From positions 4,888-68,887 of the forward strand of contig CAYVZE010000003.1 in assembly GCA_964455685.1 (NCBI GenBank): DNA of 64,000 bases, written 5' to 3'. Numbering within the stretch: position 1 is the first letter of the stretch; each line of letters begins with the position of its first letter. The translations under genes and the position numbers were made by a program. The notes under the pieces are model-generated. The model was not told where the DNA came from, searched no databases, and saw nothing but the letters and a program-made list of their open reading frames with translations. Shown piece by piece: positions 7,213-14,922 of the stretch. Origin of the DNA: ZC4RG30 sp964455685 (lineage in GTDB: Bacteria; Pseudomonadota; Gammaproteobacteria; Steroidobacterales; Steroidobacteraceae).

Positions 7213-9705
7213 TCAGCCGGCGCGCAGCGTCTGCATGGGCGGCTGGAGCAGCGCCGTGCGCGTGGCCAGCCAGCCCGCCAGGCAGACCAGCAGCGCGCCG
7301 GTGAGGGCACCGGAGATCCACAGCAGCGGATCCGGCTGCCACGGGATCTCCAGCATCGAGCGCGCGATGTAGAACGCGCCTGTCGACGCGCCGGCGGCCG
7401 CGACCACGCCCGCCATCACGCCGATGGCGCAGAACTCCGCCAGCACGCCACCCAGCACCGTGCGGCGCGAGGCACCCAGCGTGCGCAGGATGGCGCTCTC
7501 GTAGCGGCGCTCGTCGCGGGTGGCCTGCACGGCCGCCAGCAGCACCACGATGCCGGCCAGCAGCGTGAACAGGAACACCGCCTGCACCGCCAGCACCGCC
7601 TTCTCGATGATGGAGCGCACCTGCTCCAGAAGGTCGTCCATGTCGAAGATCGACACACCGGGGAAGCGGCGCACCAGCTCGGCCACGTCGGCCGGATCCG
7701 TGGGGCGGAAGCGCGCGCTGCCCATCCACGTGCCGGCAGTGCCTTCGAGCAGGCCCGGCGGGAACATCAGGAAGAAGTTGGGCTGCAGGCTGTCCCACTG
7801 CACGCGGCGGAAGCTGCTCACGGTCACCTCGACCGTCTCGCCGGCCACGTCGAAGGTCAGCCGGTCCCCCAGCGCCAGCGGGATGGATTCCTCGAGGTCG
7901 GTGGCCACCGACACCAGCGGCTGGCCGAAATCCTCGGCATCGAACCACTCACCGGCCGTCACCGTGTTGTCCGGCCCGATCTCGGCCGCCCAGGTGAGGT
8001 TCTGCTCGCGACTGGCCAGCCCCTCGCCGCGCGGCGTGAGGTAGCGGCGCTCGCCCACCGGCTCGCCGTTGATGGCGGTCATGCGGCCGCGGATCATCGG
8101 CAGCATGCGCGTCATCTCGCCGCCCTTCGCCGCCAGCAGGTCACGGAAAGCGTCGCGATCCTCGGGCGGGATGTTCACGAAGAAGTAGTTGGGCGCGTCC
8201 TGCGGCAGGCGCGCGCGCCAGTCGTCGATCAGGTCGCCGCGGATGATGGTGAGCAGCAGCAGCGCCGACAGGCCCAGGCCCAGCGCCACGATCTGCACGA
8301 TGCTCTCGGCGCGCCGGCGCGCGATGTTGGCCGCGCCGAAGCGCCACGCGGCACCCATGCCGCCGCGCAGCCGGCCGGTCAGCAGCACCAGCAGCCAGCC
8401 GCCCAGTGCCAGCGCCGCCAGCACCCCTGCAAGGCCGACGAGGAACCAGATCGACAACCTCACGTCGCGCGTCACCCAGTGGATCAGCAGCACAACGGCC
8501 AGCACTGCCGGGCCATAGGCCACCAGCGTGCCCAGCCTCGGCGCCCCGATGTCACGCCGGAGCACGCGGATCGCCGGCACGCGCGCCAGCTGCAGCATCG
8601 AAGGCAGCGCGAAGCCAGTGAGCAGCAGCAACGCGGTCGAGAAGCCCATGGCCACCGGCTGCCAGCCGGGCGGCGGCAGGTCCACCGTCACCACGCCCTG
8701 GAGCAGCAGCAGGAGCCCCTGCTGGGCAAAGTAGCCCGCCACAGCGCCGGCGAGCGAGGCCGCCAGCGCGATACAGGCGAGCTGCGCAAGGCTGATGGCC
8801 AGCACCATGGCGCGCGAGGCGCCGAGGGTCTTCAGCAGCGCCGCCAGGTCCAGGTGGCGCTTCACGTAACGGCGCGCCGTCATCGCGATGGCCACCGCGC
8901 ACAGCAGCACACCCGCGAGGCTGGCCAGCAGCAGGAACCGGCCGGCGCGCGAGCGGGCATTGCTGATCTCCGGACTGGCCTCGGCAATGTCGCGCAGGCG
9001 CTCGGCCGGCTTCATGTTGTCGCCCAGCCAGGCGGCGAATCCGGATGTTTCCCGTTCACCGCCCGCGAACAGCGCCGAGTAGGTGACGCGGCTGCCCGGC
9101 TGCACCAGTCCGCTCGCGGCCACGTCGGCAGCGTTGATCAGCACCGCAGGAGCCAGGTCCACGAAGCCGGAGCCCTGGTCTGGCCGCGCGATCAGCACGC
9201 GCGTGACACGCAGGTCCAGCTCGCCCACCGAGAGCAGGTCGCCGACGCGCGCATTGAGCGCGGCCAGCAGCCTTGAATCGGGCCAGATCTCACCCGGCGC
9301 CGGGATGCCAGCTGCGACAATGCCCTGCCCGAAAGGCTCATCGGCCACCCGCACCGTGCCTCGCAGCGGGTAGCCCACGGTCACGGCGTGCACATTCGCC
9401 AGCTGCGTCAGGTCGTCCTTCAGGATCACCGACAGCATGGAGGTGACGCGCGCGCTGGCCAGGCCGCGCCGCGCAGCCTCATCGTCGTAGGCCGACTCGA
9501 TGGTGTCCGGGGAGGTGAGCCTGAGGTCTGCGGCCAGCACCTCGCTGGCCTGCAGGCGCATCGCACGATCGATGCGATCGACCAGGAATCCTACGCCGGT
9601 GAGCGCCGCCACCGCGATGAACAGCGCCAGGAACAGCACCGCGAGGTCGCCTGAACGCCATTCGCGCCCGAGCGTCCGCAGACCCAGCGACAGCGCGATG
9701 CGCAT
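7213..9705 (-). CDS. ABC transporter permease, FtsX/YbbP type
   Basis: This 830-residue integral membrane protein has two FtsX-like permease modules. A membrane segment near the N-terminus is followed by a large periplasmic domain, then a block of membrane helices (about 250-470), a second periplasmic domain, and a final block of three or four helices (about 700-815). That is the layout and length of E. coli YbbP. It works with the ATPase encoded just upstream. The start ATG 9705 overlaps the ATPase stop by one base (TGATG), indicating translational coupling. The YbbA-YbbP pair is placed with mechanotransmission or lipoprotein-type exporters (MacB/LolCDE superfamily), but its substrate is unknown. 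Confidence 0.92.
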   Translation of the reverse strand: MRIALSLGLRTLGREWRSGDLAVLFLALFIAVAALTGVGFLVDRIDRAMRLQASEVLAADLRLTSPDTIESAYDDEAARRGLASARVTSMLSVILKDDLTQLANVHAVTVGYPLRGTVRVADEPFGQGIVAAGIPAPGEIWPDSRLLAALNARVGDLLSVGELDLRVTRVLIARPDQGSGFVDLAPAVLINAADVAASGLVQPGSRVTYSALFAGGERETSGFAAWLGDNMKPAERLRDIAEASPEISNARSRAGRFLLLASLAGVLLCAVAIAMTARRYVKRHLDLAALLKTLGASRAMVLAISLAQLACIALAASLAGAVAGYFAQQGLLLLLQGVVTVDLPPPGWQPVAMGFSTALLLLTGFALPSMLQLARVPAIRVLRRDIGAPRLGTLVAYGPAVLAVVLLIHWVTRDVRLSIWFLVGLAGVLAALALGGWLLVLLTGRLRGGMGAAWRFGAANIARRRAESIVQIVALGLGLSALLLLTIIRGDLIDDWRARLPQDAPNYFFVNIPPEDRDAFRDLLAAKGGEMTRMLPMIRGRMTAINGEPVGERRYLTPRGEGLASREQNLTWAAEIGPDNTVTAGEWFDAEDFGQPLVSVATDLEESIPLALGDRLTFDVAGETVEVTVSSFRRVQWDSLQPNFFLMFPPGLLEGTAGTWMGSARFRPTDPADVAELVRRFPGVSIFDMDDLLEQVRSIIEKAVLAVQAVFLFTLLAGIVVLLAAVQATRDERRYESAILRTLGASRRTVLGGVLAEFCAIGVMAGVVAAAGASTGAFYIARSMLEIPWQPDPLLWISGALTGALLVCLAGWLATRTALLQPPMQTLRAG

Positions 9706-10376
9706 CAGGCCAGCCTGCCCGCCACCATGGTCAGGCGCCGCTGGCAGCGCGCCGCGAGCTGCCCGTCATGCGTCACCAGCACCAGCGTCGTGCCCGACTC
9801 CCGGTTCAACTCGAACAGCAGCTGGCAGATGCTCTCGCCCGTGGCCGTGTCGAGGTTGCCGGTGGGCTCGTCGGCGAACAGCACCGCGGGCCTCGTCACG
9901 GATGCGCGTGCCAGCGCCACGCGCTGCTGCTCACCGCCGGAGAGCTGGCGTGGATAGTGGCCGACCCGGCTGCCGAGCCCCACGCGCTCGAGCATGGCGC
10001 GCGCCGTGCCGGCCGCATCGCGCCGGCCGCCCAGCTCCAGCGGCAGCATCACGTTCTCCAGCGCGGTCAGCGAAGGCACGAGGTGGAATGCCTGGAACAC
10101 GAAGCCGACGCGGTTCGCGCGCAGCGCCGCGCGCTGGTCCTCGTCCAGCCGCGTAAGCTCCTCGCCGTCGAGCCAGACCTGTCCCGACGTGGGCACGTCG
10201 AGCCCCGCCAGCATGGCCAGCAGCGTCGACTTGCCCGCCCCCGAAGCCCCCACCAGCGCCACCGTTTCGCCCGCTTCGATGCTCAGCGAGACGTCGCGGA
10301 CAATGGTCAGTTCGCCCTCCGGACTGTTAACCTTTCGGGTCAGATCCCTGGCTTCGAGAACGGTCTTGCGCTGCAT
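9705..10376 (-). CDS. ybbA: ABC transporter ATP-binding protein, YbbA type
   Basis: This 223-residue ATPase has Walker A GASGAGKST, signature LSGGEQQRVALARA, and Walker B VLFADEPTGNLD, all of the LolD/MacB/FtsE subclass. The start is ATG 10376 (MQRKTVLEARDL). It is coupled to the permease gene and would power it. It is divergent from the TesA-like esterase gene, and the two start regions overlap by about 11 bases. The same tesA/ybbA head-to-head arrangement is known from E. coli and supports the names of both genes. Confidence 0.93.
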   Translation of the reverse strand: MQRKTVLEARDLTRKVNSPEGELTIVRDVSLSIEAGETVALVGASGAGKSTLLAMLAGLDVPTSGQVWLDGEELTRLDEDQRAALRANRVGFVFQAFHLVPSLTALENVMLPLELGGRRDAAGTARAMLERVGLGSRVGHYPRQLSGGEQQRVALARASVTRPAVLFADEPTGNLDTATGESICQLLFELNRESGTTLVLVTHDGQLAARCQRRLTMVAGRLA

Positions 10377-10986
10377 CCGGATTCTGTTACTCGCGCTGTT
10401 GTCGATCGGGGTGGCCGCCGCCGGCGCTCCGCAGGAACGCACCCTGCTCGTCTTCGGCGACAGCCTCAGCGCGGCCTACGGCCTGAAGGCCGAGGAAGGC
10501 TGGGTGACGCAATTGCAGAACCGGCTCCGCCAGCAAGGTTACGTTTACAAGGTGGTGAATGCCAGCGTCAGCGGCGAGACCACCGCCGGCGGGCGCAACC
10601 GCCTTGCCCGCGCGCTCGATACCCACCAGCCCGCGATCGTGATCCTGGAGCTCGGCGCCAATGACGGCCTGCGCGGCCTGCCCGTGCCGGCCGCGCGCGA
10701 GAACCTCGGCGCGATGATCCGCGCAGCGCAGGAACGCAAGGCCAGGGTGCTGCTGGTCGGCATCCAGATGCCGCCCAACTACGGGCCGCGTTATGCCGAG
10801 AGCTTCGCAGCCATGTACCCGCAGCTCGCGCAGGAACACAAGGTGCCGCTGGTGCCCTTCCTGCTGGAGGGCGTGGCGCTTGATGACCGGCTGATGCAGG
10901 CCGACGGATTGCATCCCAATGCAGCGGGCCAGCCCCGGCTGCTCGAAAACGTCTGGGCACACCTGCTGCCCTTGCTGGAGCGATGA
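10366..10986 (+). CDS. tesA: TesA-like periplasmic SGNH esterase (acyl-CoA thioesterase I/lysophospholipase L1)
   Basis: This protein of about 206 residues has a short signal peptide (IRILLLALLSIGVAAAGA) and the SGNH hydrolase blocks. Block I is VFGDSLSAAYG with Ser33, block III is ELGANDGLRG, and block V is DGLHPNAAGQ with the Asp-His pair. TesA hydrolyses acyl thioesters and lysophospholipids in the periplasm. The best start appears to be TTG 10366, which puts the signal peptide at the N-terminus. An ATG at 10303 is in frame but would lie inside ybbA. Its stop overlaps the start of fadD by ATGA, so the esterase and the acyl-CoA ligase are probably co-expressed. Confidence 0.9.
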   Translation: MRCIRILLLALLSIGVAAAGAPQERTLLVFGDSLSAAYGLKAEEGWVTQLQNRLRQQGYVYKVVNASVSGETTAGGRNRLARALDTHQPAIVILELGANDGLRGLPVPAARENLGAMIRAAQERKARVLLVGIQMPPNYGPRYAESFAAMYPQLAQEHKVPLVPFLLEGVALDDRLMQADGLHPNAAGQPRLLENVWAHLLPLLER

Positions 10987-12659
10987 TCATGAGCGTGGAC
11001 CGTATCTGGCTGAAGTCCTATCCGCCGGAGGTTCCCCACGACATCGATCCGGGCCAGTACTCCTCGCTGGCCGAGCTGATCTGCGAAGCGCTGCGGAAGC
11101 ACGCTGACCAGCGCGCCTATGTGCTGCTCGGCCACGCGGTGACCTTCCGCGAGGTCGATCGCCTGTCGGCCGCGTTTGCCGCCTGGCTCCAGTCGAAGGG
11201 ACTGAAGAAGGGCGACCGCATCGCCCTGATGCTGCCGAACGTGCTGCAGTATCCGGTTGCCATGTTCGGCGCCCAGCGTGCCGGCCTCGTGGTCGTCAAC
11301 ACCAATCCCCTGTATACCGCGGACGAACTGCGCCACCAGCTGCAGGACTCCGGCGCCGCCGCCATCCTGGTGCTGGAGAACTTCGCCCATACCGTGCAGG
11401 AGGTGCTCGCCGACACGCAGCTCAAGCACGTGCTCGTCACCGGCGTCGGCGACCTGATACCCGGCGCCAAGGGGTGGGCCGTCAACTTCGTGCTGCGCCA
11501 TGTGAAGCGGGAAGTCCGGCCGTGGAACATCCCGCAGGCCGTGCGATTCAAGGCGGTCCTGGACGAATTCGACGGCCGCATGCCCGCCCCAGTCCAGCTC
11601 GGCCACTCCGACCTCGCGTTCCTGCAGTACACCGGCGGCACCACCGGCGTGGCCAAGGGCGCCATGCTGTCGCACGGGAACATGGTCGCCAACGTGCTGC
11701 AGTCCGAGGCCTGGTTCAGCCAGATCGCCCTCGACAACGCCACCTTCTATTTCGCGCTGCCGCTCTACCACATCTTCTCGCTGACCGCGAACTGCCTGCT
11801 CAGCCTGCGGCGCGGCGCCGTCGGCATCCTCGTGCCCAATCCGCGCGACTTCCCCGGCTTCGTGAAGCTGCTGCAGAAGGAACCGCCCAACTGCTTCCTC
11901 GGCGTGAACACCCTGTTCAATGCGCTGATGAATACGCCCGGCTTCGAGCGCATTGATTTCAGCAAGCTCGTCGCCACCGTCGGAGGCGGCATGGCCGTGC
12001 AGGCCGCCGTGGCCAGGCGCTGGCTGGAGCTGACTGGATGCCCGCTCGCCCAGGGCTGGGGCCTCACCGAGACCTCGCCCGTGGTTGCCGTCTGCCGCCT
12101 GCGGGACCGGGAGTTCACCGGCGCCGTCGGCCTGCCGGTGCCCTCCACCGAGGTCTCGATCCGCGATGACGACGGGAAGGACGTGGGACTGAACACCGCG
12201 GGCGAGATCTGCGTCCGCGGCCCCCAGGTCATGCAGGGCTACTGGAACCGTCCTGACGAGACCGCAAAGGTCATGCTGCCCGACGGCTGGCTCCGCACCG
12301 GCGACATCGGCCGCATGGACGAGGCCGGGTTCGTCTACATCGAGGATCGCAAGAAGGACATGATCACCGTGTCCGGCTTCAAGGTGTACCCGAACGAGAT
12401 CGAGGACGTCGCAGCCAGGCATCCCGGGGTATTCGAGGCCGCCGCCATCGGCGTGCCGGACGAGCGCTCGGGCGAGGTCGTAGCGCTTTACGTGGTCAGG
12501 AAGGACCCCTCACTGACGGAGGAAGACCTGATCGCTTACATGCGGAAGCATGTGACTTCTTACAAGGTTCCCCGGCAAGTGCATTTCAGGAAGGAATTGC
12601 CGAAGACGAATGTGGGGAAGATTTTGCGGCGGGCGTTGAGGGATGCGCCGAATTCGTAA
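10983..12659 (+). CDS. fadD: Long-chain fatty acid-CoA ligase
   Basis: This 558-residue AMP-forming ligase of the FadD group activates fatty acids to acyl-CoA. Visible motifs are the P-loop YTGGTTGVAKGAMLSHGN, the A5-type GWGLTETSPV, TGDIGRMDEAGF, the hinge region EDRKKDMITVSGFKVYPNEIE, and the C-terminal NVGKILRRALRD with the catalytic Lys. The start is ATG 10983, overlapping the tesA stop. A second ATG two codons later is equally plausible. The last 100 or so bases are less GC-rich than the rest, marking the approach to the island that follows. Its stop abuts the stop of the convergent gene with no gap. Confidence 0.95.
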   Translation: MIMSVDRIWLKSYPPEVPHDIDPGQYSSLAELICEALRKHADQRAYVLLGHAVTFREVDRLSAAFAAWLQSKGLKKGDRIALMLPNVLQYPVAMFGAQRAGLVVVNTNPLYTADELRHQLQDSGAAAILVLENFAHTVQEVLADTQLKHVLVTGVGDLIPGAKGWAVNFVLRHVKREVRPWNIPQAVRFKAVLDEFDGRMPAPVQLGHSDLAFLQYTGGTTGVAKGAMLSHGNMVANVLQSEAWFSQIALDNATFYFALPLYHIFSLTANCLLSLRRGAVGILVPNPRDFPGFVKLLQKEPPNCFLGVNTLFNALMNTPGFERIDFSKLVATVGGGMAVQAAVARRWLELTGCPLAQGWGLTETSPVVAVCRLRDREFTGAVGLPVPSTEVSIRDDDGKDVGLNTAGEICVRGPQVMQGYWNRPDETAKVMLPDGWLRTGDIGRMDEAGFVYIEDRKKDMITVSGFKVYPNEIEDVAARHPGVFEAAAIGVPDERSGEVVALYVVRKDPSLTEEDLIAYMRKHVTSYKVPRQVHFRKELPKTNVGKILRRALRDAPNS

Positions 12660-13466
12660 TCAATCCCGAAGATCGCTTCCCTCAGATCCCCTCTTCCGCT
12701 TGGCTCCAGGAAAGCCTCCGACTCCAAGACCATCCCCCAAGTAAGCAATCACCTGAACACCAGCAAGAACACCACGACCCTGCTTAGCTCTTGAGCTCTT
12801 TCTTGGGCGCATTCTCCGCTGCTCCATCCAATCATCGACCACCTGCAAGTACGAATGCCCCTGAGCCTTCGTGAAATTGCAGAAGGCATCAATCTCATCC
12901 CTTTGGAGATCAGAAACGTAGGCAAATCGCTCTATCAGAGTTCCTTTTCCTGCACCCAGCGAGGAGTTCCGCCGGATAGTTCGGATCAGCCTATTAACCG
13001 ACTTAACCAAGTGCTCGGCCACAAACTGTCCTTTATGTGAAATCATGCCGGCATCATTTGCCGGCAAGAAGCGGCCATCCGACTGCTTCTTAATAAGGCC
13101 GGAAGAAATCAGAAAACTCTCGACATTCGCAACATTAACTTGAGGATCAAGGCTCCGGATCATCTCCCTGATGCTTTCCTTACCTCTTCTCAGGTGAAGT
13201 GGCTTCGGTCGCGCCACATCAGCATCCAGATACTTCTCATCCCGGTGCCAGAGGCGCATCAAATCTGCCGACAAATCTCCGCATTGCAGGTACGCCCCAC
13301 TCTTCGCCTTTCGCGACCCTCTCCTTTTTCTTCTCAGATCACTCAGGCATGTATCAACGCCTGCCTGAATGTCCTCTATGGTCGCACCAGCTTCCATGAG
13401 AACTTCGAACACCCCTTCCAGCAGTGAAGCCTGCAGCCGTCTTGGAATTCTCTTCGCCCCTGACAT
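12660..13466 (-). CDS. DUF6502-like protein of unknown function (third paralogue, shortened)
   Basis: This 268-residue basic protein starts at ATG 13466 (MSGAKRIPRRLQASLLEGVF). It shares a core layout with the two upstream genes. An N-terminal helix (EVLMEAGATIEDI) is followed by a central LMRLWHRDEKYLDADVARPK, like the WxTDxxY segment of the others, and then LISSGLIKKQSDGRFLPAND. It lacks the helix-turn-helix-like stretch seen in the others near residues 50-80. The C-terminus is very basic (QRRMRPRKSSRAKQGRG). It lies 19 bases downstream of the second paralogue, probably in one operon. Base composition is clearly lower in GC than in the flanking genes. Function is unknown. Confidence 0.75.
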   Translation of the reverse strand: MSGAKRIPRRLQASLLEGVFEVLMEAGATIEDIQAGVDTCLSDLRRKRRGSRKAKSGAYLQCGDLSADLMRLWHRDEKYLDADVARPKPLHLRRGKESIREMIRSLDPQVNVANVESFLISSGLIKKQSDGRFLPANDAGMISHKGQFVAEHLVKSVNRLIRTIRRNSSLGAGKGTLIERFAYVSDLQRDEIDAFCNFTKAQGHSYLQVVDDWMEQRRMRPRKSSRAKQGRGVLAGVQVIAYLGDGLGVGGFPGAKRKRGSEGSDLRD

Positions 13467-13485
13467 TCGCGAGTTCCCGTCCGCC

Positions 13486-14283
13486 CTATGATTCTAGTTC
13501 TTCAGTAATTAGCACAACGCGCGCACGGGCGACCTTGAGTTTCTTGCTCTTCAAGGTTTTAGACCCTCTGGCCGTCGCACACGCCATTTCCCTCACGCCG
13601 GAAAGAAATACCCTCAATCCATCCTCTGCTCTCTTATGCAAGAGTACCTTTCCGACGTCGGAAGGCGCTGGGAAACTGACTTCGAGATTGATTGCCTTCA
13701 GCGGCACTGGGGCGCTTGCGCACTCGGCGTTGTCCAGCAACCTTGCCAGAGACCTCGATATCAGGTTGAGGCGATATTCCGCCTTCCCCAAAGACTTCCC
13801 TGTAGCCAGCGAGACGTAGCCACCGCGGACCGTGACCAAACCATGGCGCTGCAGCTCCCGAAGGATCGAGCGCGGTGGAACGTCTCCGCCATATCTCCGC
13901 ACCAATGCCGGAAAATTCCTTCCTTGCCCACCGAGGCGAAGCCTCCTAGGCAAAGAGGAGGCTTTCAAGAACGCTGCATCCGTTGTCCAACCTTCTATGA
14001 GTTGGTCAAGCCGATCTTGCACGGAAATCGGCATGGCGCGGGCCTGCTTGGCAAACTGCCGCACTTGGACTCTTGTGAGCCCGGTCATTGCGGCAACAGC
14101 GGACTGATTAATTCTCTTGTTACTGAATCTCGCTGCACGAGATGCGGCGAGGAAGTAGCCCATTCGAACAATGCGCTCAAATCGCCTAGAACTGACCCCA
14201 GCTTCAATGAGATACCGGGCGAACTCCGTCATGAATTGGACAGCGTCGGATTCGATACCTGGCTTCTTTCTCCTGAAAGTCAC
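13486..14283 (-). CDS. DUF6502-like protein of unknown function (second paralogue)
   Basis: This protein has 265 residues and appears to use GTG 14283 (MTFRRKKPGIESDAVQF). Visible features are the N-terminal helix FARYLIEAGVSSRRFERIV, a helix-turn-helix-like segment (INQSAVAAMTGLTRVQVRQF), then IEGWTTDAAFLKASSLPRRL and RSILRELQRHGLVTVRGGYV. The order of these blocks matches proteins I recall as DUF6502, abundant in Steroidobacteraceae and relatives, with no known function. The helix-turn-helix resemblance raises a DNA-binding role, but this is inference. Codon use is less GC-rich than the chromosomal neighbours. It is followed by the shortened relative at 12660. Confidence 0.8.
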   Translation of the reverse strand: MTFRRKKPGIESDAVQFMTEFARYLIEAGVSSRRFERIVRMGYFLAASRAARFSNKRINQSAVAAMTGLTRVQVRQFAKQARAMPISVQDRLDQLIEGWTTDAAFLKASSLPRRLRLGGQGRNFPALVRRYGGDVPPRSILRELQRHGLVTVRGGYVSLATGKSLGKAEYRLNLISRSLARLLDNAECASAPVPLKAINLEVSFPAPSDVGKVLLHKRAEDGLRVFLSGVREMACATARGSKTLKSKKLKVARARVVLITEELES

Positions 14284-14395
14284 AACACTTGGCTAGGCTC
14301 TCTCTGCTTAACGCAGCGACGCACATTGTCCCGCGCTCATGTCACCGCACTGCAACCTGTCTTTCTCCTGATTCTGACAAGAAAGACAAATCGAG

Positions 14396-14431
14396 ACACA
14401 AAAACAAAAGCGCCGCCCCGGGGGGCGGCGC
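14396..14431 (-). terminator. Intrinsic terminator after the repeat-protein gene
   Basis: On the minus strand a GC-rich inverted repeat (GCGCCGCCC at 14410-14418 against GGGCGGCGC at 14423-14431, four-base loop) is followed directly by a T-rich run, TTTTGTTTTT. It sits 37 bases after the TAA of the decapeptide-repeat gene, where a Rho-independent terminator is expected. The plus strand has only a weak T-run. Confidence 0.85.
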
Positions 14432-14467
14432 CTTTGTCAAACTCACTACTGAGCGAATTCCAGCCGA

Positions 14468-14776
14468 TTAAGGAGTCGGCCGGCCAGTGCCAATCTGGCG
14501 CTTCTGCTTCACCCCAGTGCCGATCTGGCGCTTCTGCTTCACGCCAGTACCGATCTGGCGCTTCTGCTTCACGCCAGTACCGATCTGGCGCTTCTGCTTC
14601 GTACCAGTGCCGATCTGGCGCAGAGACGTAGCGGTACCGAACGAGGAAACCGCCGAAGACTGCACAGAGGTTTCGAACAGGCCCTCCTGCTTCTCGCCAG
14701 CGACAGCGCTGACGCTGAGCGCGGAGGCAGCAATCAAAGAACCAGCGATGGCCAAAATCGAGAATATACGTGACAT
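14468..14776 (-). CDS. Small secreted decapeptide-repeat protein
   Basis: This 102-residue protein starts at ATG 14776, with a GGGAG ribosome binding site 9 bases upstream. The N-terminus (MSRIFSILAIAGSLIAASA) is a clear signal peptide, cut near SVSAVAG. A short linker precedes five RQIGTG units joined by four KQK spacers, so the C-terminal half is a perfect tandem repeat of QIGTG(V/T)KQKR. Each unit is strongly basic and separated by a Lys-Arg pair. It has its own terminator and a candidate CRP-type promoter region. Both flanking genes are DUF6502-like. I know of no family for it. A peptide precursor, surface-binding protein or antimicrobial are possibilities, none proven. Confidence 0.8.
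   Translation of the reverse strand: MSRIFSILAIAGSLIAASALSVSAVAGEKQEGLFETSVQSSAVSSFGTATSLRQIGTGTKQKRQIGTGVKQKRQIGTGVKQKRQIGTGVKQKRQIGTGRPTP
14491..14620. repeat. Tandem 30-bp coding repeat
   Basis: The ten-base core (C)GATCTGGCG recurs at 14491, 14521, 14551, 14581 and 14611, exactly 30 bp apart. Full units differ at only a few bases (CAATCT in the first, CACCCC and CGTACC spacer variants). The array encodes the decapeptide repeats of the small secreted protein. There are no unique spacers, so it is not a CRISPR array. Near identity at synonymous sites suggests recent expansion or ongoing gene conversion. Confidence 0.95.
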
Positions 14777-14825
14777 AAGTTGAAACTCCCACACACCGTT
14801 CTTCTGGTCCCGGATGTCGCCGGTC

Positions 14826-14891
14826 CGTGACGCGCGTCACATAAGGGACGGCTTATGTAACGTTTCCCGAAAATATGTGAGCAGGATCACT
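14826..14891. promoter_or_regulatory. Pair of CRP/Clp-type boxes upstream of the repeat-protein gene
   Basis: Two matches to TGTGA-N6-TCACA occur in the 146 bases before the repeat-protein gene. One is CGTGA-CGCGCG-TCACA (14826-14841), whose central 14 bases are a perfect palindrome. The other is TGTGA-GCAGGA-TCACT (14876-14891). Their centres are 50 bp apart, about five helical turns, so dimers would bind the same DNA face. The nearer box ends 49 bases from the ATG. Regulation by a CRP-family protein (for example Clp, a c-di-GMP or cAMP responder) is an inference. Confidence 0.55.
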
Positions 14892-14922
14892 ATGTCAAGG
14901 AGATATGTAAAGGCGGATTCTG

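Noticed and set aside
14491..14620. Possible CRISPR array
   Set aside because: The 30-bp units are directly contiguous with no unique spacers, and the array is in frame with a signal-peptide protein.
14337..14840. Alternative reading frames across the repeat (167-codon minus frame and 98-codon plus frame)
   Set aside because: Repeats keep every frame open. Only the 102-residue frame has a ribosome binding site, a signal peptide and a terminator.
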